NCBI GenBank assembly: GCA_950022655.1
Contig: OX465583.1
Span: 38,219,360-38,283,359, forward strand
Direction of reading: 5' to 3'
DNA from: Alentia gelatinosa
Taxonomy: Eukaryota > Annelida > Polychaeta > Phyllodocida > Polynoidae
Length of the DNA: 64,000 nucleotides
How positions within the stretch are numbered: position 1 is the first letter of the stretch; every line of letters begins with the position of its first letter. Both the position numbers and the translations under genes were made by a program. Under the pieces are notes generated by a model that was not told where the DNA came from, searched no databases, and saw nothing but the letters and a program-made list of their open reading frames with translations. This document shows, piece by piece, positions 25,001-34,673 of this stretch.

Positions 25001-28000
25001 TACAAGCAGCCGCAGAAAGTATAGCGCAGGATCTCTGCTAGGATAGTGTGTATTAACCTTTTATATTTCATGCAAATTCGAGTTCCCAACACGACAGCCC
25101 AGAAAAAAGGTTTTACTCATTGAAAGGCAAATGTATACACGAATAGAGACACTTCCTTGATGCTTTATTGAGAAGGAAAATCTATAATTCAATGTAGATA
25201 CGGGGTAACGAAAAGGGTGCGGTGTTAGCAGGAACAGCAGTAGTTGGGTGATTCTCTGAGCCACTCCTTCCGCGCCCTACTTTCCTACGCCTCGTCACAC
25301 CCTTCACTGGTCGTCCCCTGGCGCTCAGGGATGTAGTGTGGATTTACTGAAATCCTAGCCAAGATATTCTTCTTGTCGCACAATGTAAGAGGAATGTGTG
25401 ATAAGAAATCATTGAAATCCATTTAATGAAATGAGAAATACAGTCATATGATATCTATGTTGAAAGTCTCAAGTTTGTGATGGCTTTACATGCGATGACG
25501 TGGTTGGGTATACATTCAAACTAAATCATGGCAGATAGATCATATAGGTCTGGGATGTTGGGTGACTCAACTAGGAAGAGAAAACTTTCTCTGAGAAAAA
25601 AGTCTCTATATGCATGTGAAGTTCCCACGTGTGTCTGTGATTGTATTTCCCCTAATATTTTTTGACAGTCCTCGAGGAAATTAAGGACTATATAACTGAA
25701 GAGTGTCACGCAATAGTTGAATGTACTCAGTAACATAGAACGGGGAGAACACATAGGATGTACCAGCTCAGCCCACCCCCTATGAATGGATAAAGGAGCT
25801 TAATCCGTGCTGCTACATATACATCACGCTGTGATGATTCGCACTGTGAATGTGCGCATGGGGAGAAGCTGTAGGAAGCTTATCGTCTCTTAATCCGTTC
25901 GCACAGTAGGTCCCCAGCCGCCGGCAGCTTTTTAACCAAGAGCCCCATTCTCCACTACTAAACCCCATCCACCACCCTCAGCCGGGACTAATCAAATTTT
26001 CATCAAAACGGCTTTCTTAAGACTACTTAAATGCACAATCCCACCCCAGCGCCAATCAATATATGATGTGCTTTCCCACGCTACAACAATCAGGATAGAT
26101 CTACTAGACATAAGCTCGCAATTTCTCCCGCCACCCCACATCCCTACTACCTACTCAGCCCCTGTTGTATTCAGGTGGGAAGCAACCCAACCAACATTCG
26201 ATTAACGGGAATATACCCCTTCCATGACCTGCTACATTCTTAAGCCAGCTCCAACGTTTGAATGCCTACAGCAGCTGTCTACATGTCTTAACGCCTTTTG
26301 TGTCTAACTCGTTTGCTTCCGCTGAGTATGGTTAAAACGATCTGGCTTTGTAATACAATTGTTAAAATCATTGATCATGAAATGGTACAAAAACATAATA
26401 ATCATTTGTAGCGATAACATTTGTTCTAGGTTGATTGTAATAGCATATCATATCATGTGTAAGTTTGCAACATATCTTACTAAAATATTTTAATGTACGG
26501 GTAAATATTCAATTCGAATTACCTTTACAATCACTTAATTTGAGGTTAAACCTAAAGATTTGGAGAATATAAAGCTAGAAATAGTTAGTAAATAAGCTGT
26601 TTTACATGTTATCAATTATTGTAAAGATAATTCTGTCATATAGACAGTAGCTTATTAGAGGTTACCGTATTAGAGAGCACTTTAGAAGAGAGCGGCTTCT
26701 ATGGGAACAGCTCGCCCTATAGCGCGTGCGGCCACTACTATAAATATATGTTCCAGATACAGCGACCCTCTGCGAGCAGTCTGATGAGGTTCTCTCTATG
26801 GGACCGGCAAGTGAGGTCTTGGAGGTGCTTTAAGTATCTAAATGTCCAGTGAGTGGCTCAGCATGGTCAGGATGTAAATGTAAAGCAGGTAAATATATAC
26901 ATATATACATATATATATATAATACGTAACTCAGTCTGTTGTCTGAGGGTCAACACATTTGAAAATGTCTTGGGTATTGGAATTTATCTAACGACAGGGA
27001 CATTCTTCAGTTAGGCTGACGATCTTCAATTTAAGCGTAAGCTATAGTGAAGCGTATTGGGGGCATGAGGTTATCGAAGCCATACATTCCATTTGCTCAG
27101 ACGTAATGTTCCATCTAAATAATGGTGTTTCTTGCCCTACAAATACACTATCAAACAGAGTGGTTTGAGTGGTATAATCTGCGATTTACACATACATCAA
27201 TGTCTAGCATGTATGTGAATAATAATCCTAAAAGATTATGAGTTTAAGGGAGACACTCTTTACCTAATCTAAATAACTATTATGGTTGGAAGGTAATTTC
27301 AAGATCACCATTTGTCTTCCATGAAGTAGACATTTCATGCGCTACTCATTGACACGAAACAATCTGTCTGAGGGAAAATTGGCGTTATAAACAGTGCGGA
27401 TAAAGTGCATTAAGGTTATTCATACATTCGAAATACAGCTCTGTTGCTGCTCTATGCTATTTAACAATTTCCTTAAAGGTGCAGGGGTTATAAAAGGACG
27501 GAAGGGCAGCATAGACCACGGGAAGTACTTAGCTCCTCATGTTTTAAGAACTGCACTGTGTTTTTATATTCGTCAACCACTGCGATGGCCTGATTCCAAA
27601 TAGCCAGAATACTTTGATCTATGTAGAAGAAGAAGCTTTCCCTCGAACTATATTAATTGGAATAATAGGAATTGTAAGAATAGAACCTGAAACATAGTGA
27701 ACTTTAGATTCCCTACAACATCTTTGGACTGTCCCTTCAACCCACCCACTGGCTCGGCCGGGTACTACCACTTCCTCTTACACTACGCAGGCAGGCCCGG
27801 GAGCATAGCGGTATTGAATTCACCGGTACCGAAATCTCAATGGTAATGAAAACACTGGCATCGAACTTGCACGGCATCGAATTTACCATATACCTTACTA
27901 AGTATCATCCTGCAGCATATCCATTTATCGGATGACTAACTTTCTTTGTCCCTTTAAAACCCTGAACCTGAACATTCTTGGCATTTAACGCATCTGCTCT

Positions 28001-28733
28001 ATAGAGTTCCATCCCTCCTTTATAATACCCTTGACTACGATATCAACCCCCTTACGTTTTACCGCCTAGGGTATACTCTAATGAGATCGACACGTTTCTT
28101 GCATTCCTGACAAAGGATACATCCATGTATCCTCTGTGAATCCCTGTTGTTGGTCACTTCTGGGACCCCGACGTGCTTGGGGGAGTTCCTCATCCAATTA
28201 GTGCCTGCCGCCACGTCCAGATCACCGACAGATGGAGGGGGCAACGGCGGCTGATCAAAGGTTCATCCGTCTTTTGGAAGTGTAGCTTTTCAGGTGGAGT
28301 AAGTAATGGATTTTCTCCAAAAGGGGAGAGTGTTGAAGAGAGTGGGCACTCTTAGTCCCGGGAAGAGTGTATCAATAGCAGTAGTTAGGACAGTTACACG
28401 TTACAGCCCTACAGTCCCACTTTCTCCTAAGAGTCTCTCTCGTGCCACATAGGTTTACTCATGTCTTCTCCAACCCAGCCATGTGCTATACTAGAACAGG
28501 AACTAAAACACAATTCAGGCTTCAAAACAGTAGAAATGAAACCTAAAAGATTAAGAATTATTATATTAGTTTCACGGACATTCCAGTAGTATCTCCGGAC
28601 TTCAGACATCATACATTATAGTGTGTATGCACAATTGATGAAACGGACACTTCGGATGAGCATATGGGTCTTCTTGACAAAACACACCTCCTCAAAGTGC
28701 TCAGCATTTAAGTTATATGAAACATGGGTGCGT

Positions 28734-28773
28734 GAGACAAATTCTGTCCAAAACAGGTACTTTGGTGCAGAGA
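28734..28773 (+). repeat. Dispersed 40-bp repeat, copy 2
   Basis: GAGACAAATTCTGTCC followed by AAAACAGGTAC and GGTGCAGAGA, the partner of 24961-25000, 3.7 kb away in the same orientation. Downstream, both copies have AGCGCAGGATCT within 40 bp. Confidence 0.5.
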
Positions 28774-29657
28774 AACCACCAGAGCGCAGGATCTGGCCTC
28801 GGTCCCGACGTCTTACCCATGCCACCACCGCCTCCCTTACCCCCGCCCCCACCCTACTCTCCACATGACAGTTGATACATGGCCAGTTATATGGGAAGCT
28901 TATATGTTGTAATGCATTTCATATTCATTTATTCCAATACTTCAATGAATGCACATAATCAAAGGCTTGAACAAGTCTAAGTGCTACTGTCCAGAATGAA
29001 GTCGAATGACATTTAAGCGCGTCGCTATCTATCAGATATCACCAGTCAGCCATACTAAGTATTCTTCAGAGTAATTTAGTTGTCGCAAGACGGGGGTACA
29101 CCCGATGCTGATATTGGCAAATTAATTTTAGTACACTAAATTGGCCTTAGCATTAAATGTACTCAAATATTTGGATTGGGGATGCTATGATTAAAAATTG
29201 AGAGTATTGTATGACACAAACCGGGGAAGATTAATAGCAATAAAAAGAGCCCCCACCAGACTTTGCAATTACTGACGTCTGCGACGTTATCGACAACTGC
29301 AAATGATCACCACGGGAAACGCGATCTCAGGTACATTACGTTAATGAACTGCAACGAGGTAAAACTTCTTACTCGCAATTTATGTCAGACTCTTTTCTTC
29401 CCTACTGTCCATAGATTATTTTCAGCTTATTTATCCACAAGGAAATACTAAGGAATAAAGAAAACCCAGGCTGATCTGCCTTCGGCAACCTTTAATAGGA
29501 CCTCTCGTTCTACCCCGAATCCCTTTAACTCCGGAAAATGACATCCTTCCAGGCCACCACCAGTTCCGCTTCCGCCCAAAGCTTCCAGCTCCACCCCTTA
29601 CTTCCCTAAGCTCCTCCCAACACCACCCTCTTCCCCATCTCTAAAATGGCTTTGGTG

Positions 29658-29671
29658 GTTGCCATGGCAAC
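29658..29671. promoter_or_regulatory. Perfect RFX X-box palindrome
   Basis: GTTGCCATGGCAAC is the ideal 14-bp X-box bound by RFX factors, which control ciliary genes in animals. It lies in a moderately GC-rich patch after CTAAAATGGC. No ciliary gene was recognised within 1 kb, so the function is inference. Confidence 0.5.
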
Positions 29672-31143
29672 TGGTAATCAGGGCCGAGGTAGCGTGTGGT
29701 GCATGCTGGTTGGGGCTTGGTGGACAGGGCAGTGGCGATGTATAGCCTAGGCCTGCGTATGTCAACCGCGGGCTGTTTGCAGGCAATTACTACCCTAGCC
29801 ACCTGGTAGTGGTCAGCTAAATGAACGGCTGATCCCTGCTCGTAAGATTCCATCCGCTGTAGTGCGTTCCTATTCCGGGATAGCGAGTTGAAAACGTGTT
29901 GCGGTTAGAGTACTCTGCATGGTCTAAACACTCCACCTTTATTTACATCTTTTGATTTATCTTGATTCTGGCCCATTTACTGCAGCCAGCCCACCCTCAT
30001 TTCATGGCCCCGGTGCCTCATAGCTGCTACTTTAAGTTTGAAGTATAGAAAGTTCATGGATGAGATGTGGGAGAAATTGGTTTATATCTATAAGAAATGA
30101 AGTAGAGACAGGTGGGGCTCAGGTTCTCAATTTCAACTTTATTATATTGAGAGTGACAATGTGTAAAAGCAGAACTAATATGTTAGTATACATCAACGTT
30201 CCCTTATACGTCATATGAAGTATTTCCACCTGACGGTTAATGTCCACTGAGTATGTGGTTACGGTAAAATCAGTCGTCGGGTGGTGGCTTTTGAATTTAT
30301 CTTGACATATCTCGACCTCCATAATAGGCCAGTCAGGTCTTCCACGACTCAGAAAAAAACTTAAAATCTAGTGGCTGCTGTGGGAATTAATACCAAAGGA
30401 CATTAATATTACCTTGCGCCTGTGGGATTAACTTTCTCATGATATGCTAGAAAGAAAATCAGCTTTACACTAATTACTAGATGGAAAATGTGAGAATAGA
30501 AGAAATCCATGTAAAAGGATACGATGTGATAAAAGGTTTTGAGAATAGAAAAACATAGTAACTGAAATACGTTTATTATTATTGTTTAGTGTCAATACGG
30601 ACTAATACCTGATAAAAGGATGGTTATTCTCATAAATAAGACAAAAAAGGCATTAAAGTTCGGTAAAAAGACACCTAAAGGTTGGAGGTTTATGTTCTCT
30701 TGAAGAAAAGGTTGGCGCTGTTTTTGTTTATATCATTTCTTTTTTTCATTACCCCAGAAACGGCTTCAGTTAACTAATGGATTTTCAAGGATCACTAACT
30801 GACATTGCGCGTTAGGAGATGATCTGAAACTAAGAAAACTAAGAAACAAACATAGATAGAAACATCTGCTCAATACTTACATGTGCTCTTTTATATCTTC
30901 TACATCAGCGTAATCAAATTTCTCATTGGGAAAAACTTCCCCAAAACGGATTTTCAATGTGGCGCAGGCGGAGGATTAGAGGGCATTGCAGGAACATTCG
31001 TAGTTGTATATATTCCATCTCTCTCTTAATCAAGGCTCGGTATTGCACCAAGTAACATTGTTAGTAGGGAATACAGAGAACATCTGTATGGAGATTCACA
31101 TGTTGGGGGATAGTGAGTCATCTGTTTGTCGTTCCTCATATGA

Positions 31144-31437
31144 ATTGATACGTTGACCGACGGGCCAACAGGGAATTACAAAACTGATAACGGGATCGCG
31201 TTGCTGGATACTCTGCTTCTACAACTACTTGATCGAATTCCTCTCAAAGTAAAGGACCATTTCCCTGATTCAGAAATACAGTAATGTGAAGCTTTAAGGG
31301 CAATGACTAGCGGGACAATTGTCAAAAACTGGACAACATCGCATCCACAAGATGATACCAAGCCTAGACCAGAGTTATGTATCTGCACTACGTACCTTGT
31401 GCATATGATCTCAGTCTATTGCTATATAAGCAGATAA
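31144..31437 (+). pseudogene. Unidentified coding-like frame with one internal stop
   Basis: One frame stays open for 98 codons apart from a single TAA at 31282-31284. Before the stop it reads GIALLDTLLLQLLDRIPLK, and after it reads ALRAMTSGTIVKNWTTSHP. The composition is protein-like on both sides of the stop, which suggests decay of a longer coding sequence, perhaps a mobile element. No family was recognised. Confidence 0.22.
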
Positions 31438-33032
31438 CTGTGACCAGCTCATCGTGGTGTATTGCATGTCTAAGAAAGTGCATCGACAAGAGTTCTACAA
31501 TATTGATTCCAAACCCATTGCATCATTTGATATCTACTCTAATAAATTCGTTTAGTTCTATATAATAACTTCGTCATGTGCTTCCCTTCCAAAGAAATTT
31601 GTGCAAGGTTTATCGGCTGATGAATTACCATATATTCACCTCTAAATGGTTAACAGAACAATGAGGAAGATTAGCATTTCGAGGTACAAGTGCCCCAAAA
31701 TGGATTGCAGTTGGAGAATTCGCAATGTTAAATGCCAAGTGCAGGCGCAGGGTTTCAACCTCGGCGGAAATGTCATTATGATGAGTATTTTTGGAATGTT
31801 GGGAGGGAGATAGGTAGGCTCTGACTGTATCAGGCATTAGTCTTAAATTAAATTGTGGAGGCGTCCCAAGATTTACCTACAACTTCATATAGAGGATAAT
31901 TTTAATATTACGTTTGCAATCGTGGTGGCTTGTTGAATATGACTGGCAGCAAATAAGGAGAAATGAGAGGCTATGTTATTAAGTCTGTACTTTTTCAACT
32001 TTTGTCTTATAGTTAGGATGTGTTCCCAGTTCGGCCGATACGACTGACTATTTATTGAAGTGACTACACCTACATTTGTATCGATTGGGTTCACAGACAT
32101 GGTACATGCAAAAATTGAAAACATCCTTTAGTTTTAGCTCTGCTTATCTAATACACTTTCATTACCTCAGACTCAAAAGCGATGAATCCGCATTGTCAGA
32201 TTGCAGGTACTACTGTCCCGAGAATGTGAAAGTAGCACCGGTCGAACATGCTGTATAATTAGTTACACACAGAAATCATTTTCAGAATATGTTGCTTGCG
32301 CTTTGTAATAAGTGATGCAGAGCCTTCGGCATCCAGTTGGCCTGCATCATCGTTTCCCAAAGCAATCACAACAATATGTCATAGATCATTATATGTATGT
32401 ATACATATACTGGCCTATGTGTCCTTGTATGGAAGTACATTCTTATCTATCCATCAAGCATATGTATTGCGTGAACACTCATATAAAGGTTCTCATTAGG
32501 TCAACTGGGAGTGATATCATCATCAGGTAACAGTTTATCGTAGGTGCCTTTCATATCAATATATCATCTGCCATGTAAGGATATTGAAGTAGAGTACATA
32601 CATGATATAGATATATGGGTGTCAAAGGACAACACAGAGCAGGAACAGCTCCAGAAGAAAGTCTCATATAGGTTGTGCAGCAACTCATATTACTGAGAAA
32701 GAGCTGTCAGAGCAGCTCCACGCCACATTGTGGTGAATACTCTCGTCATATCCTGTTACAGGACACAGTGGGTGTTCCCCACAGAGTATAGGATCCTCCC
32801 TCACTGTGAGCTCATTCTTAGTGTCACTAAGCTGCGTGACATGATTTCATGATAAAGTTATTCCCGTGGCTAAGTGTATACGGGAAGCTGCTGTTATTAA
32901 TGTATGGAGATATTCAGTATTGAGCAGTCTGAATATGTGATAAAACAGCTGTTAAAAGAAAATGTGTGTCCTATCTACAATGACAGAAGCTCTTGAATGT
33001 ACAAGGTACGACATCATCTCAAATCATGTAAA

Positions 33033-33033
<1 letters not shown>

Positions 33034-33066
<33 letters not shown>
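33034..33066. repeat. (TC)n microsatellite
   Basis: About 33 bp of TC dinucleotides, 200 bp upstream of the Ngaro left end. No other feature. Confidence 0.9.
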
Positions 33067-33067
<1 letters not shown>

Positions 33068-33264
33068 TTCTCCATAGTGCATATCCTAAGGCACCAGAAT
33101 GTGTAGGTATATCAAAACACCGAGCATATATATAGCTCGACCATAAAAACTGAAGAAAAACTTAAGTCATATAAGTGCAAGTTTGGCGCGTGTAGTATAG
33201 ATATCATACTTATTCACTTCTCTGGTGGCGCCGAGAGACGCTCATATTTTTGGTTTTGCCTAAC

Positions 33265-33466
33265 AATGGGTAACCCATGGCCGTTGGTCAGGGGTGGTCA
33301 TTGCTCCCCCTGGTGTTCCCCCCTCTCGCGCGACACGAGCGCCCCTCCTGCCCCCTAGCGGCTCTCACACGTACTGCGCAGTCACGAGCGCGGCTAAGCC
33401 ACCGGTCCCGGTCTCACTTCTTCTCCAGCTGTACTGCAGTACACACCTACTCCAGTCTTTCTCGTC
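33265..33466 (+). repeat. Ngaro left terminal repeat A1
   Basis: This is the 202-bp 5' repeat, identical by eye to A2 at 38028-38229. It begins AATGGGTAACCCATGG, which contains a 13-bp palindrome (ATGGGT-A-ACCCAT). It also holds the 14-bp palindrome TGTACTGCAGTACA (33430-33443). Identity with A2 stops exactly after CTCGTC. The promoter and 5' leader of the element should lie here and in the 100 bp before the gag start. Confidence 0.93.
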
Positions 33467-33567
33467 TTCTTGGCCACGTGCTCGCAGCCTCATACTCCAC
33501 GAGTACGGGCCGGCACGTCCATTCAATCACGAGGAACACGCATCACGAGTGAGGAGAAGAGTTCAAC

Positions 33568-34647
33568 ATGGGTCCCCCGAATACGCGAAGTAATCCCGTC
33601 GCGGGACCGTCCCAAGGACCAGACATTGAAGGTACGGTCTCAGACTCCAGACAGACCGGCACGGACCACGTGGCGTCGGTCTCCGACAACGGGTCGACCG
33701 TTAAGTCCTCGAGGATGACCGCCCTGGAGAACAAGATGGATACCATGATGGAGGCAATCAACCGAATGTCTCGCCAACGATCCTCGTCCCGGGCTTCGAG
33801 GTCGAGGCCGCCGACGGAACCGACAGCCGTGGAGGCCCGGACCAGGGAATGGGCGCACGAGCAGACCGCACGGCTACCACCCCCGAGGCAGCTGCGGGAG
33901 CAGTACATGCCGGAGGATTTGCTACAAAGGGAGCTCGACCGTGAGGCCCTACGACATGAGAGAACGGCTGGTAAGTTGGCCTCAGATTTGACCACCTCTC
34001 GTTTGATTTCCAAGCCGTTCATGTTTGTGGACCGTGAGGGCATATATACCCTCAGTCAGAAACTCGAGGTCAGGGGTACGCTGGGCCCCCTCGAGTACAT
34101 CAGTGCTTTTCTGGCACTCATGGAGGACGACCGTGCTACCCAGGAGTGTGACCGTAAGGACATGTATCGTCACCTCCACCAGGTCTCCGTGGACGCGCAG
34201 GCACGGCCGTGGGCCGGCGTGCGCCGTTGGTCCAACTTCATTTTTGACCAGGTGGAGGCGGGACGTATTTATTGGTCGGATCATGTACGAATCCAGGATG
34301 AACGGGTTCGTCTGGCCATGACGCCTACGGCTGGGAACGGTGCGAGTCAAGGAGGAGAGAAGTCCGGAGGGCATGAGCTGCCATGCCGGGCATACAACTC
34401 GGAGAGAGGGTGTCGGCAGCGAAACGGCCACCAGGAGCGGGGAGTTAAATGGTTACATGTGTGCTCCTTCTGCGACTCGGTCGGCAGGATGTGCACACAC
34501 TCCATCCACGCCTGTAACCGCAAGCTGTCGTACGGCGTGGGGTACGACAGTACTGTGCCCACACCGACACCCACACCACACCGGATGCACCACGCCGGAC
34601 ACTCGGCTCGCGCCGCCGACACCAAAGCACTCCCACAACAGAGTTAA
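33568..34647 (+). CDS. Ngaro gag-like protein, 359 aa
   Basis: This is the first ORF of the element, presumed to be the nucleocapsid-type protein that packages the element RNA. The ATG at 33568 is the first long-frame start downstream of A1. The N-terminal 110 residues are polar and Arg/Ser-rich. The middle (about 120-250) is a globular-looking helical region. The C-terminus has a Cys/His cluster: C273 and C282, then H297-V-C299-x2-C302, and H311, H314 and C316. This layout (CxxYN...C...HVCxxC...H...C) is known from DIRS/Ngaro gag proteins and is likely a zinc-binding nucleic-acid module. The ORF ends at a TAA (34645-34647) inside a run of seven A's. The RT frame overlaps its last ~130 nt in the -1 frame. 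No homologue of known function can be named from sequence alone. Confidence 0.85.
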   Translation: MGPPNTRSNPVAGPSQGPDIEGTVSDSRQTGTDHVASVSDNGSTVKSSRMTALENKMDTMMEAINRMSRQRSSSRASRSRPPTEPTAVEARTREWAHEQTARLPPPRQLREQYMPEDLLQRELDREALRHERTAGKLASDLTTSRLISKPFMFVDREGIYTLSQKLEVRGTLGPLEYISAFLALMEDDRATQECDRKDMYRHLHQVSVDAQARPWAGVRRWSNFIFDQVEAGRIYWSDHVRIQDERVRLAMTPTAGNGASQGGEKSGGHELPCRAYNSERGCRQRNGHQERGVKWLHVCSFCDSVGRMCTHSIHACNRKLSYGVGYDSTVPTPTPTPHRMHHAGHSARAADTKALPQQS

Positions 34648-34673
34648 AAAAACGGACCGGACGCGCCCCGCGA

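Larger units (their letters stand above)
20450..33030. other. Long, mostly non-coding stretch
   Basis: About 12.5 kb without an identified gene. Items listed separately are the GC-rich island at 21.1 kb, the dispersed 40-bp repeat pair, the RFX X-box at 29.66 kb and the coding-like remnant at 31.1-31.4 kb. The rest is AT-rich single-copy-looking DNA with short chance frames. Confidence 0.55.

Noticed and set aside
33277..33593. Short + strand ORFs in A1 (repeated at 38040-38443)
   Set aside because: They lie in the terminal repeat, end at repeat borders and have no homology.
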